DNA of 64,000 nucleotides from positions 183,723-247,722 of the forward strand of contig JAEUTZ010000017.1 in assembly GCA_016787725.1 (NCBI GenBank), in the 5' to 3' direction. The DNA is from Cyclobacteriaceae bacterium. Lineage in GTDB: Bacteria; Bacteroidota; Bacteroidia; Cytophagales; Cyclobacteriaceae. Positions 52,341 through 61,051 of this stretch are shown piece after piece (the first letter of the stretch is position 1; every line of letters begins with the position of its first letter). The position numbers and the translations under genes are program-made. Below the pieces are notes generated by a model. The model did not search any database. It saw nothing but the letters and a program-made list of their open reading frames with translations, and was not told where the DNA came from.

Positions 52341-53189
52341 ATGAGAAAATTTCTAACGATCGTACTCTTATCCCTCCTGGCGCTCATTCTCCTGGCAGCG
52401 GGTGCGTTAAGTCTGTTTATCTATAAAGTGACCAATGGGTTTCCGGTGTCCTATGAAACAGAAGTGCCCGTCATTGACTTTCCGGAGGACCGTACCCGCG
52501 TATTGCTTTTCTCCAAGGCGACCGGCTTTCGGCACAGCGAGTCCATTGAGGCGGGTAAAAATGTTTTCGGTGAACTTGCTGAAAAGAATTCCTGGTTCCT
52601 GTATAGCACGGAAGAAGGTGGTGTTTTTAATGCCGGTCAGCTGCAAAAATTTGATGTCGTGGTTTTCAATAATTCTACCGGACGGGTATTGAATGATGAA
52701 CAACAACACGCATTAGAGGACTACGTGGAGAAAGGCGGTCATCTCATTGGCATCCATGGTGCAGGCGACAACTCCCATCATTGGGACTGGTATGTCCAAA
52801 ACCTGACGGGTGTTGAATTTTCACATCATTCGTTGAATCCGCAGTTTCAGGAAACGCGCGTGATGCTTAGCCAGGTTCCAGACAGTGTATTGGTTCAGAA
52901 TCTTCAGGCCACATGGACCCACACGGATGAGTGGTATGTATTTTTCGAAAACCCGCGAACCAAAGGGTTCAATGTTATCTATACGATTGATGGTGAAAAG
53001 ATTAATCCCAATGGCAACCTGTTGTGGATGACCAGCAAGGGTTTTGGAATGGGTAAGGATCACCCGGTGGCCTGGTACCGTACGGTAGGCAACGGCCGCA
53101 CCTTCTATACTTCCCTCGGGCACGATGCGGGTGCCTGGAAACAGGAGCCCTTTATTCGGATGTTGGAGAACGCGGTGAACTGGAAGTAA
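52341..53189 (+). CDS. ThuA domain protein
   Basis: 282-aa membrane-anchored or exported protein. The N-terminus (RKFLTIVLLSLLALILLAAG) is a single long hydrophobic segment. The ThuA fold, a class I glutamine-amidotransferase-like domain, spans about 50-282: RVLLFSKATGFRHSESIEAG, GHLIGIHGAGDNSHHWDWYV, TWTHTDEWYVFFENPR, and PVAWYRTVGNGRTFYTSLGH. These match the trehalose-utilisation protein family, but the catalytic role is unknown. It precedes the NTF2-like gene by 27 bp, same strand. Confidence 0.92.
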   Translation: MRKFLTIVLLSLLALILLAAGALSLFIYKVTNGFPVSYETEVPVIDFPEDRTRVLLFSKATGFRHSESIEAGKNVFGELAEKNSWFLYSTEEGGVFNAGQLQKFDVVVFNNSTGRVLNDEQQHALEDYVEKGGHLIGIHGAGDNSHHWDWYVQNLTGVEFSHHSLNPQFQETRVMLSQVPDSVLVQNLQATWTHTDEWYVFFENPRTKGFNVIYTIDGEKINPNGNLLWMTSKGFGMGKDHPVAWYRTVGNGRTFYTSLGHDAGAWKQEPFIRMLENAVNWK

Positions 53190-53216
53190 ATCCTTTTGCA
53201 TAAAACAATCGATAAC

Positions 53217-53711
53217 ATGAAATTAATCGTCCTATTCCTGCTCTTGGCTGGCTTTACCAAGTTACCCGCGCAGAAAAAAGTTATCTCGCCTGACGAACAG
53301 CAAATCCGCGAGGCTCGGCAACACTCCAACCAGGCCATTGCTCGACATGATACGATTGCGTTGACCTCGCACTGGACTGAAGATTTTCATCTGATCACAT
53401 CCCGAAATACCGAGGTAAGCGGTCGGGAAGCTAACCGTATTTCGTTTGCAAATGAATTTAAAAACAAGCCGGATGTCATTTATGTCCGGACTCCTAGTAG
53501 TGTTGAAGTTTTTTCGGATTGGGGTATGGCATCAGAATCCGGCACGTGGACCGGCCAATGGAAAGAACCGGATGGAATGGTGAGTGTTTCCGGAACATAT
53601 TATGCCAAATGGCACAACATCAATGGTGTCTGGAAAATCCGGGCTGAGGTTTTCACTCCGCAGTATTGTACGGGCAGCGCGTTCTGTCAAAGAAAGCCGT
53701 CACTTCATTAA
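53217..53711 (+). CDS. exported NTF2-like (SnoaL/DUF4440) protein
   Basis: 164-aa exported protein. ATG 53217 opens MKLIVLFLLLAGFTKLPAQ, a signal peptide; an upstream ATG at 53196 is not needed. The NTF2-like fold is visible in IREARQHSNQAIARHDTIAL and WTEDFHLITSRNTEVSGRE, then FSDWGMASESGTWTGQW and VSGTYYAKWHNINGVWKIRAE. Such domains are small-ligand binders or enzymes; no catalytic motif is decisive. Convergent with the ankyrin gene: the two stop codons share TTAA (53708-53711). Confidence 0.88.
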   Translation: MKLIVLFLLLAGFTKLPAQKKVISPDEQQIREARQHSNQAIARHDTIALTSHWTEDFHLITSRNTEVSGREANRISFANEFKNKPDVIYVRTPSSVEVFSDWGMASESGTWTGQWKEPDGMVSVSGTYYAKWHNINGVWKIRAEVFTPQYCTGSAFCQRKPSLH

Positions 53712-54349
53712 TGCAAGGGTTGCAATAACGCTAACCATGCGGTTTCTTCTTTAGCAATTAGTTCTGCCGGACGATAGCCTTCTATATTGGGAATTGTCGG
53801 ATCGGCACCCTGCGCCAGTAACAATTGTGCACATCGAAACTGGTGGTGTTGTTTTTCTTTGGCTCCGACACAGTGTCCATGTACGGCCCAGAGTAATGGA
53901 GTGGATTTAAAATCAATACAAAGCTGATTGATGTTGGGTTGAAGCTTGACCAATTGTTCGACCACCACATCACGACCACACCAGGCAGCCCAATGCAAGG
54001 CTGTCCCACCATGAACACCCGGATGATCGATGCGGGCACCTTGCTTGATATACTCCAACGCCAATTGATCGCACCGTAAACTACAAGCAGCGGTTAAAGG
54101 CGAATCCTGACCGGCTTCCCGTTGGGTATCGAGACGTGCACCGAATTCGAAGAACAGTTTTGCCAGTACCAGCCCGGTCGTTTCTGGAAAAAAACCACCT
54201 GAGACACCATCACAAATCCGGTGCAACGGATGGGCCAAGCCCGGATTGTCGGGTAATGAAAATTCTTCGTTCGCGCATTCTGGATTTGCTTGCAGCGCTT
54301 CACGCAACGCCTTCAGATCCGCTGAGAAAACAAGATTACGAATTTGCAT
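53708..54349 (-). CDS. ankyrin repeat protein
   Basis: 213-aa cytosolic protein with about four ankyrin repeats, for example GQDSPLTAACSLRCDQLALE, GGTALHWAAWCGRDVVVEQL and STPLLWAVHGHC, and a final repeat with QGADPTIPNIEGYRPAELIA. It mediates protein-protein contacts; no partner can be named. It is on the same strand as, and just downstream of, the topoisomerase gene (54359-55414), 9 bp apart. Confidence 0.92.
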   Translation of the reverse strand: MQIRNLVFSADLKALREALQANPECANEEFSLPDNPGLAHPLHRICDGVSGGFFPETTGLVLAKLFFEFGARLDTQREAGQDSPLTAACSLRCDQLALEYIKQGARIDHPGVHGGTALHWAAWCGRDVVVEQLVKLQPNINQLCIDFKSTPLLWAVHGHCVGAKEKQHHQFRCAQLLLAQGADPTIPNIEGYRPAELIAKEETAWLALLQPLH

Positions 54350-54358
54350 GACGGTCGT

Positions 54359-55414
54359 TCAGGTTGAAGTGGTGGAACAATTTTCAGTGCTTACGATTTC
54401 ATCAGATAATGCAGGGTCGTGGTCTCTTCCTTTGTGAGACCGTTCCACTTGCGGGTCCGACTGGCTTTGTTCCATTTCGGTCGAAAACTGCCTTCCATCC
54501 AGTCCGATAGAATGGTGGGATGAATATAACGACCGGCATACCGTGGGCGTGTTGCCCAGGTCTTCGGCCACCGTTTTCACCACAGCATTCGATACCCGTT
54601 TACGACCCGTTTTCGTATCCGGATCCAGTTGCTCGGACAGTCGGTGTGCTGCTTTACAGGTGGCTGCCCACGTGCGAAAATCTTTGGCCGTCACTTTCCC
54701 AAAATCGGCCGTAATCGCATCGAGGTATTCGTTGATGTGGTTCGACTTTACATCAAAGTCATTTCCATTCCTATCTTCATAGCGAAACAAGTCACGGCTT
54801 TTACTTTTTTTACCCACGTTGCCGGAAGCCACAATCAGGTTGACCAGATCGTCTTCCCAAATCCTGCGCTTCCACATTTTCCGCGACTTGCCCATGAACT
54901 CAAACACCGCATCATGATTGCCTTCCGCCTTGTTGGAGCGGTCAACGATCATGTGCCCGTGTGTGAGGGTTGTGAGCCCGTATGATTTGTTTGTCTTTGC
55001 ATACTCATCATTCCCGACCCGAAAATGATACAAGTCGATTAACTTCACGATCAGGGCAACCACTTTGTCTTTGGGCATTCCCTTCAGGGCGAGATCCTGT
55101 TCTACCTTTTTGCGGATGGAGGGCAATGTTTTTGCAAAGTCAATCATGCCATCAAACTTTTCGGCAGCCCGTTGCTGAACCCAGGTTTCATGATAGCGGT
55201 ACTGAAGCCGGCCTTTTACGTCTTTGCCGGTAGCTTGCAGGTGGGCGGTGGCATCGAGGGTAATCCATACATCCACCCACGCTGGGGGCAGAACAAGTTT
55301 ATTACATCGGTCCCTGATTTTAGGATCGGTGATCAGCTTGCCTTTGTGGTCAAAGTAATCCCAGGCAAGGGCTTTGCTCCTTTTGCGTTTCCGGGAGATT
55401 CCTTTCTTTACCAC
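54359..55414 (-). CDS. DNA topoisomerase IB, C-terminus frameshifted
   Basis: Eukaryotic/poxvirus-type topoisomerase IB, which relaxes supercoils by a 3'-phosphotyrosyl intermediate. The open frame gives 351 aa. Conserved catalytic features: YHFRVGNDEYAK (Arg132), TAKDFRTWAATCKA (Arg247) and the tyrosine region TVCRSLY (Tyr297). Directly after Tyr297 the frame diverges: the plus-2 shifted frame reads YIHPTILSDWMEGSF and continues for 44 residues as a normal family C-terminus ending LMKS and a stop at 54391-54393. The DNA there is TTATATTC, where TTATATATTC would restore the frame, so one AT unit is missing in an (AT) run. The catalytic Tyr is kept but the C-terminus is scrambled, so activity is doubtful. 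It could be a real mutation or an assembly error. Confidence 0.85.
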   Translation of the reverse strand: MVKKGISRKRKRSKALAWDYFDHKGKLITDPKIRDRCNKLVLPPAWVDVWITLDATAHLQATGKDVKGRLQYRYHETWVQQRAAEKFDGMIDFAKTLPSIRKKVEQDLALKGMPKDKVVALIVKLIDLYHFRVGNDEYAKTNKSYGLTTLTHGHMIVDRSNKAEGNHDAVFEFMGKSRKMWKRRIWEDDLVNLIVASGNVGKKSKSRDLFRYEDRNGNDFDVKSNHINEYLDAITADFGKVTAKDFRTWAATCKAAHRLSEQLDPDTKTGRKRVSNAVVKTVAEDLGNTPTVCRSLYSSHHSIGLDGRQFSTEMEQSQSDPQVERSHKGRDHDPALSDEIVSTENCSTTST

Positions 55415-55476
55415 CTGACCAAGTTACAATTTTTAGAAGCGCTACAAAAAGTGTTGCTATGCTAAGGTATGGCTTG

Positions 55477-57342
55477 CTATTTTTTTGACCGGACGAAGGC
55501 AGCAAATTCATTCTTGTTGGAAGGGAATTTGAAGAGATCACCCAGGGAGGCATACGTAGCCTTCTCTTCCGACAAAGGATAAGCATACTTCAGAAAATCC
55601 AGCATTTGATCTTCAAAATTAAATGCTTTGGCAAGACCGCGGATCTGATCATTGGTAAGGCATTTCCCTTTCGTTGCTTGGCGGGCAACACTTTTCTTTT
55701 CGTCACTGAATGATTTCGTTTGAATGGCCTTTACGGCTGCCGCATATTGTTTGGTGGTCATGGCGCAGGCAGGCACCGTTGGTGTTGCTGGTTTTGTTTC
55801 TGCCGGAGTTATTGGTTCGTCAAAGCTTTCCGCGCTGGCATATTCATTGACATCGCGTGGGTTGTTAATTTCAACGATAATGGACGATACCGCATTATCA
55901 AAACTCACATTCCCCCGGTTTATCGTTAAGTCAGATTCGTTTCTCCCCATAATCGTTTGTGTATAATCACTGGAAAAATTGTCATCCTGAAAGAGAGTTA
56001 CCTTCAATCCGTGTGGTACGATCAGGGAAGAAAGCTGGTCTGCACCGATGGTTAAGTCACGGGCGGTGTACCGTCCGGGGGCCAGGTTTTGCGAAGCACC
56101 TTCAAAAACATCCCGATAAATTGTTACTGATAGTGACTCGGTTGGCAACGGCTCGATGATGATGGACCGCACGCGGTTGTTGCTATTGTTCTGAGTCAGA
56201 AATTCCTGATCGGTGTCCGCCCGTAGTGTCATGAGCAAGCCTTCAAATGCCGGCTTATCAAAAAGTTGTACCTGATAACCCCAGGGAATGGAAATTGAAG
56301 AGAGCGCTTTGTCTCCGATCCCCAATTGCTGGACATCATACTTACCAGGCGGTAAACTTCTTGACGCGCCACTGAAATTATCTTCATACAGAGTAACCAG
56401 GGTACTGTTCTTCAAAGGCTCCACCAGCATGGAGGAAGTTTTATTGTTGAAGTTGTTCTTTTCAAACTCCTCGGTCCGGGCGTCCTGGGTGAGAACCCAG
56501 CTTCGTCCTTGAAAAGCAGCCTCTTCATAGAGGACTACCCGGAGGCCATGGGGAATTTTTATAGAGGAGAGTTCGTCATTTCCAATACCCAGTTGGTTGA
56601 CGCCATATCGTCCAAATCCTAGCGCAATGGAAAGGCCATTAAAATCACCTTGGTAAAGCGTCACCACTTCTTCAACTTCGTTTGTCTGAGGTGTTGTGGT
56701 CAGTTCTTTTTTCGGTTCTTCTACGGCTTCAACCACCAGCGAAGAGGTGAAGTCATTGAATTTTTTCTCCACCAAAACCCTGGCCGGGGTATCTTTAATC
56801 AGGGTAAGACTTCGGCCCCGGAAGCCTTCATGTTCATAGAGTGTAACTTTTAATCCGGTTGGAATTTTAATTGAAGACAGCTGATCGTTTGGAATAGGCT
56901 CCAGATCGCGCAGGTCGTACCGTCCGACTCCCAGCGTTTTTGATGCCCCGGAATAATCATGTTGAAAGAGCGTGACAACGGGTTCTCCTGTTGGCACTTC
57001 CTGGACCCGGTCCACGGCCATGGAAATAGTTAGCAGGGGGTCATCAAAACCTTTTGATTTTAAATAGTCTGTGCTCGCATCGGTTGTAAGTATGAGGGAC
57101 TGGCCGCGGAAATCATCTTGCGAGTACAACGTTACCTGCAGGCCGGGCGGAACTTTTACTGAACCAACCCGCGAGATGCCAGAGAGACCCAGGTAGGTAT
57201 GATTATACCGCCCCGGTTCAAACTCATAGTAGTTGCCCGAAAAATTATCCGTGTACACGGTGATCCACTGTTGTTGTTGGCTATATCCATCCAGCGTTAC
57301 AAAAAAAATGAACAGCAGAATGATGTTATAATTTCGAAACAT
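55477..57342 (-). CDS. five-domain beta/gamma-crystallin protein with DUF4476
   Basis: 621-aa exported protein. ATG 57342 (MFRNYNIILLFIFFVTL) gives a clean signal peptide; the longer ORF start at 57399 is rejected. Five beta/gamma-crystallin-like domains of about 80-85 residues follow (roughly 22-445), each of two Greek-key motifs with a Gly-Arg-Tyr segment (VGRYDLRDL, FGRYGVNQL, PGKYDVQQL). Double-clamp calcium sites of the N/D-N/D-x-x-S/T-S type are visible (NNKTSS, NDFTSS, DNAVSS, NDQLSS). The last 100 residues are a DUF4476 domain (CAMTTKQYAAAVKAIQ to NEFAAFVRSKK). The protein probably binds Ca2+ at the surface; partner unknown. Confidence 0.88.
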   Translation of the reverse strand: MFRNYNIILLFIFFVTLDGYSQQQQWITVYTDNFSGNYYEFEPGRYNHTYLGLSGISRVGSVKVPPGLQVTLYSQDDFRGQSLILTTDASTDYLKSKGFDDPLLTISMAVDRVQEVPTGEPVVTLFQHDYSGASKTLGVGRYDLRDLEPIPNDQLSSIKIPTGLKVTLYEHEGFRGRSLTLIKDTPARVLVEKKFNDFTSSLVVEAVEEPKKELTTTPQTNEVEEVVTLYQGDFNGLSIALGFGRYGVNQLGIGNDELSSIKIPHGLRVVLYEEAAFQGRSWVLTQDARTEEFEKNNFNNKTSSMLVEPLKNSTLVTLYEDNFSGASRSLPPGKYDVQQLGIGDKALSSISIPWGYQVQLFDKPAFEGLLMTLRADTDQEFLTQNNSNNRVRSIIIEPLPTESLSVTIYRDVFEGASQNLAPGRYTARDLTIGADQLSSLIVPHGLKVTLFQDDNFSSDYTQTIMGRNESDLTINRGNVSFDNAVSSIIVEINNPRDVNEYASAESFDEPITPAETKPATPTVPACAMTTKQYAAAVKAIQTKSFSDEKKSVARQATKGKCLTNDQIRGLAKAFNFEDQMLDFLKYAYPLSEEKATYASLGDLFKFPSNKNEFAAFVRSKK

Positions 57343-57480
57343 AGGGTTTGGTAAAAGTGTTTTATGAAGGTAGAATAAATTTATTAAAGTTTTTTCCACA
57401 CGCAGTAGCCAGGTGCTTGCTGTTACAATTTATGCGTAGTGATTTCCTGATAATCGTCATACAATTGCTATCTTAACCGG

Positions 57481-58395
57481 ATGTTGGAGCTAGCCATTGA
57501 AGCAAGAAAGGCTTCCATTGCCCCGGGGATGGAAGTTCGAAGAATCCTCCCCTTTCGGCTGAAGCGCATGGTGGGGCCCTTCATATTCATGGATCATGGC
57601 GGCCCGATTGCTTCCCTGCCTTTGCGGGTGCAATCCCTTGATGTGTTGCCTCATCCCCACATAGGATTATCAACCGTAAGCTATTTGTTTGATGGCAAGA
57701 TGACCCATCGTGATAGCCTGGGTGTAGAACAGATCATACAACCTGGTGAAGTTAACTGGATGACTGCCGGAAAAGGCATTGCCCACTCCGAACGTTTCGA
57801 GGATCCTAATCTTTGGGCAACCGGTGGTTTTGAAATGATTCAAACCTGGGTAGCCCTTCCTGAAACGGCTGAAGAGTCTGATCCTTCTTTCGCCAATTAT
57901 CGGAAAGATGAACTTCCGGTATTTACAGACAAAGGAGTATGGATGCGGTTGATAGCTGGAACGGCATTTGGTTTGAAGAATGAAGTGAAGACCCATTCTC
58001 CACTCTTCTATTTACATGTGGTACTGGATAAGCAAGCCACTTTGGGCATACCAACCGGACACGAGGAGCGTGCCATTTACGTTGTGAAAGGAAGCATTGA
58101 ATTTAATAACCGGTATTATCATGCCGGCAACATGCTTGTGTTTAAAAAGAACGCTGAACCTACGGTGAAGGCAGTAGAAGATTCAACCCTCATGTTCCTG
58201 GGAGGCGAACCGTTAGGCGAACGATTTATTTGGTGGAATTTTGTATCCTCGAGAAAAGAACGAATAGAGCAGGCAAAATCTGACTGGCAGCAGGGCAGAA
58301 TCATTCTGCCACCCAATGATAACAAAGAGTTTATTCCCTTGCCGGAAGATCGATCGCGACCAGCAGCAAATCCGGCACCGGAACATTTTTCGTAA
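57481..58395 (+). CDS. pirin family protein
   Basis: 304-aa bicupin. The pirin metal site lies in LDVLPHPHIGLSTVSYLFDG (His and His), with further His and Glu in KMTHRDSLGVEQIIQPGEVN and GKGIAHSERFE. The C-terminal cupin (HSPLFYLHVVLDKQATLGIP) is present. Pirins are Fe-binding quercetinase-like or regulatory proteins. The gene is alone, divergent from the crystallin gene. ATG 57481 is the family start. Confidence 0.94.
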   Translation: MLELAIEARKASIAPGMEVRRILPFRLKRMVGPFIFMDHGGPIASLPLRVQSLDVLPHPHIGLSTVSYLFDGKMTHRDSLGVEQIIQPGEVNWMTAGKGIAHSERFEDPNLWATGGFEMIQTWVALPETAEESDPSFANYRKDELPVFTDKGVWMRLIAGTAFGLKNEVKTHSPLFYLHVVLDKQATLGIPTGHEERAIYVVKGSIEFNNRYYHAGNMLVFKKNAEPTVKAVEDSTLMFLGGEPLGERFIWWNFVSSRKERIEQAKSDWQQGRIILPPNDNKEFIPLPEDRSRPAANPAPEHFS

Positions 58396-58638
58396 TCAGG
58401 CACCGGTCGACTTCAACACATTTAAAGGTGCAGCTGTATTTATTCAACAACTGGTCAAGTTGGTGCTCAACTGCATGGCGGAGATGCCTTCGATTCAGAA
58501 TCGGAAGAACAATCTGAAGGATTAAAACACTGTCTTTGTCATGGTATCTTATGGCCTACCACACCGGCATGGCCAATTTTGACAACCCGAATTGATAAGA
58601 AGATCAAGGTGTTGCTCTAGTGTAAATCGGGATGATAG

Positions 58639-59046
58639 TCAGTAGGCCAATACATTAATGCGGGGCGTTCGTTTCAATGGAGCCTTAAAACTGATTTCAG
58701 TTTGCACCAGGTTGCGTTGTAACCGATCGTCTATTTGCTTGTAAAAGGGGGCACTGGGCAAGACATAGTAATCATATTTATTAACGGCCTTCAGAATATC
58801 CGCAAACTCTTCCGGAAGCTGATGCGAATTAGCTAACCCCACCAAACTTCGTTTAAGATCGGATAAGGGTTGAGACCCGATTCGCTTCGAAAACCGTATC
58901 GCCAGGTAGAGATCCAGCCCGGTGGCGATCAGAAATTGAATTAATTCCGACCGGTAAGTATGCACAATTTCGACCATTCTCGTCTCCAACTCATCCGGGT
59001 TATCGGGTAGTGGATACAACTCTCTGCCTACTTTGATTGTCTTCAT
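58639..59046 (-). CDS. hypothetical protein
   Basis: 135-aa cytosolic protein, not recognised. It has a helical middle (RSELIQFLIATGLDLYLAIR, SDLKRSLVGLANSHQLP) and a C-terminal strand-rich part (YDYYVLPSAPFYKQIDD). No transmembrane segment or HTH is evident. Its start is 13 bp from a palindrome (59059-59075). The 243-bp gap to the pirin gene (58396-58638) shows no recognisable gene. Confidence 0.65.
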   Translation of the reverse strand: MKTIKVGRELYPLPDNPDELETRMVEIVHTYRSELIQFLIATGLDLYLAIRFSKRIGSQPLSDLKRSLVGLANSHQLPEEFADILKAVNKYDYYVLPSAPFYKQIDDRLQRNLVQTEISFKAPLKRTPRINVLAY

Positions 59047-59058
59047 AATGCTAATATA

Positions 59059-59075
59059 ATTAGTATTATACTAAT
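59059..59075. promoter_or_regulatory. palindrome upstream of the 58639-59046 gene
   Basis: ATTAGTA-TTA-TACTAAT (59059-59075), a perfect 7-bp inverted repeat 13 bp before the start codon. A flanking CTAATATAA repeats the half-site, so an operator with two adjacent sites is possible. Regulator unknown. Confidence 0.5.
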
Positions 59076-59191
59076 ATGCAAGCGGCTAATCTTTAAGAGT
59101 AATGTATGGTGCTAACTATCTGTATATGAGTTGTTTTACACTGTTTATCAACTTTGGTAAGTATGAGCGTTCATTAGTAAAAGATTGGAAA

Positions 59192-59614
59192 TTACTCCTT
59201 ACGCTTAATCCAGGCCCCTAAAATAAACCCACTGATCGTGAGCCAGGCAACTTCATAGCCGCCCGTGATCCAGGCTAACCCATATGGTTCCTGCGCGAAC
59301 ATATTGGCATTCATCACCGGAAGCAGGTGAACGCCCGCTATAATAATCAGGGCAACACTCGCGCCCCGGATACCGGTGGTTACATTCATTGACATCAGCA
59401 CCCAGGCTAACACATACACGGAGGCAATAATGGCTGTGGAATTCATGATCCAGGGAGCAACCTGCATGGAATCTGCCTGCATAGTAGCCGGATCCATTTC
59501 TACTAGTTTCATCCAGGTTTCCCCGAACAAAGGACCGTACCAAACAAAGCCAAAAGCATGCATTCCAATGATGCAAATCCAGATGGCGAGATGATTGAGT
59601 TTTAAATTATTCAT
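59192..59614 (-). CDS. DUF1761 family membrane protein
   Basis: 140-aa protein with four hydrophobic helices and the DUF1761 look: AIWICIIGMHAFGFVWYGPL followed by FGETWMKL, then ASVALIIIAGVHLLPVMNAN and a terminal TISGFILGAWIKRKE. Function unknown. Divergent from the TIM-barrel gene. Confidence 0.9.
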   Translation of the reverse strand: MNNLKLNHLAIWICIIGMHAFGFVWYGPLFGETWMKLVEMDPATMQADSMQVAPWIMNSTAIIASVYVLAWVLMSMNVTTGIRGASVALIIIAGVHLLPVMNANMFAQEPYGLAWITGGYEVAWLTISGFILGAWIKRKE

Positions 59615-59716
59615 AGCAAGATGGTTTTTGGGTTGTGAAAATTACATGGTTGAAGATCGTGAAAAGGTGGCGACCGAACAATCCCCCAATCTGCATCTGA
59701 ATATGCAGTCAATTAA

Positions 59717-59724
59717 TATCTTTG
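59717..59724 (+). promoter_or_regulatory. candidate -7 promoter element of the TIM-barrel gene
   Basis: TATCTTTG matches TAnnTTTG exactly, 18 bp before ATG 59743. The partner TTG is not convincing at the usual distance, so this is tentative. Confidence 0.4.
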
Positions 59725-59742
59725 TTTAAATGCTGAACGTTT

Positions 59743-60735
59743 ATGAATTCAACCCGCAGAGATTTTATCAAACAAATGGGCCTGGCTTCGCTGGGAATGG
59801 GCGTTACCGCTCTTTTCCCCTGGTCACCCGCATCGGCTGCTGATAAATTATTCTTTGACATCTCACTGGCCCAATTTTCCCTGGCCTCTGAATTTTTTAC
59901 CGGCAGACACGACATCCTGAAGTTTCCGCAACGGGCGAAGGAAGAGTTTGGAATTTCGGTTGTTGAATACGTGAGTATGTTCTTCGCAGGAAAGCACACG
60001 GATCAAAATTTCCTTAACGAACTAAAGAAACGCTCGGATGATGCCGGTGTGCGAAACAACCTCATCATGGTGGATGGCGAAAACATTGCCGACCTGGATG
60101 CTGCCAAGCGGAAACATGCGGTGGAAAGTCATTACCCCTGGGTGGATGCTGCCAAGGTGCTGGGGTGTCAATCCATTCGCGTCAACCTCGGCAGCCTCGA
60201 GCAGGAAGGATCGGCTGATGAAGTGGCCAAAGCTGCGGTGGAAGGCTACAGTCAACTGCTTGAATATGGAGAAAAGAATAATCTCGACATCATTGTTGAA
60301 AATCACATTGGTCACTCCTGCAATGGCCAATGGTTAGCTGGAGTTATGAAAGCGGTTAATCATAAACGGTCGGGTGTACTGCCGGACTTCGGAAACTTTT
60401 GCGTCAGACGAACCAAACCTGCCACGATGGATATTGCCGGATACATGGCTACGAAATGCCTGGAAGAATACGACAAGTACAAGGGTGTGGATGAACTGAT
60501 GCCGTATGCAAAAGGAGTCAGTGCCAAAACACACAAGTTTGATGCACAGGGTAATGACGTGGATATTGATTTCAACCGGATGTTTGAAATCATTCGCAAG
60601 CATAACTTCAAAGGCATCATTGGTATTGAATACGAAGGCGGGATTTATCAGTTGGCTGGTCAAACGGGCTACCTGTCAAACGAGGAAGGAATCAAAGCTA
60701 CTTACAACCTGCTGCAAAAGGTGGGAAAGGCATAA
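59743..60735 (+). CDS. sugar phosphate isomerase/epimerase-like protein, Tat-exported
   Basis: 330-aa xylose-isomerase-like TIM-barrel protein. The N-terminus carries a twin-arginine signal (MNSTRRDFIKQMGLASLGMG). The barrel includes FGISVVEYVSMFFAGKH, QSIRVNLGS, IIVENHIGHSCNGQW (first metal Glu/His), VLPDFGNFC and IIGIEYEGG, the latter with a conserved Glu. Such secreted epimerases act on sugars or sugar derivatives in the periplasm; the substrate is not evident. It is a single gene, divergent from DUF1761. Confidence 0.9.
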   Translation: MNSTRRDFIKQMGLASLGMGVTALFPWSPASAADKLFFDISLAQFSLASEFFTGRHDILKFPQRAKEEFGISVVEYVSMFFAGKHTDQNFLNELKKRSDDAGVRNNLIMVDGENIADLDAAKRKHAVESHYPWVDAAKVLGCQSIRVNLGSLEQEGSADEVAKAAVEGYSQLLEYGEKNNLDIIVENHIGHSCNGQWLAGVMKAVNHKRSGVLPDFGNFCVRRTKPATMDIAGYMATKCLEEYDKYKGVDELMPYAKGVSAKTHKFDAQGNDVDIDFNRMFEIIRKHNFKGIIGIEYEGGIYQLAGQTGYLSNEEGIKATYNLLQKVGKA

Positions 60736-61051
60736 CTACAACCGGAATGTAAATGGCTTCTGTTTCTGAACCCCGGTGGAATAACATCTTCTTCGCTACA
60801 CCCTGCAAACATGAGCACCAACAACATCAACCTACAAACCCATGTTCCGCACAGGGCTGCAAGACACCAACAACCAGCTACTAAATTTTGAATGGGTATT
60901 TGACGGCCGTGATGAACCAAAGTAGTTTAACCCATGAAAAGGGCGTGTAATGCCTGCTTTTATAAAGCAGTATTGGTAGTTATGCCACCAACCCGCTGCT
61001 GGCCGCTCTTTTGCACGTCTTCCTGCGTATATAACCCTAAAAGGAATGCTT
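60736..61051. other. intergenic region before the Tyr/Trp-rich protein
   Basis: 316 bp. A short ORF from ATG 60842 (MFRTGLQDTNNQLLNFEWVF, ending DGRDEPK) is open but too short to trust; it might be a gene remnant. No terminator of the TIM-barrel gene is clear. AAAAGGA just before 61052 is a possible ribosome binding site. Confidence 0.4.

Noticed and set aside
58396-58638. Decayed gene after pirin
   Set aside because: A plus-strand ORF ends here with some protein-like composition, but it overlaps pirin in another frame and no family is recognisable.
60842-60925. Short ORF MFRTGLQDTNNQLLNFEWVF...
   Set aside because: 27 residues, no recognised family and no ribosome site; may be a gene remnant but cannot be supported.
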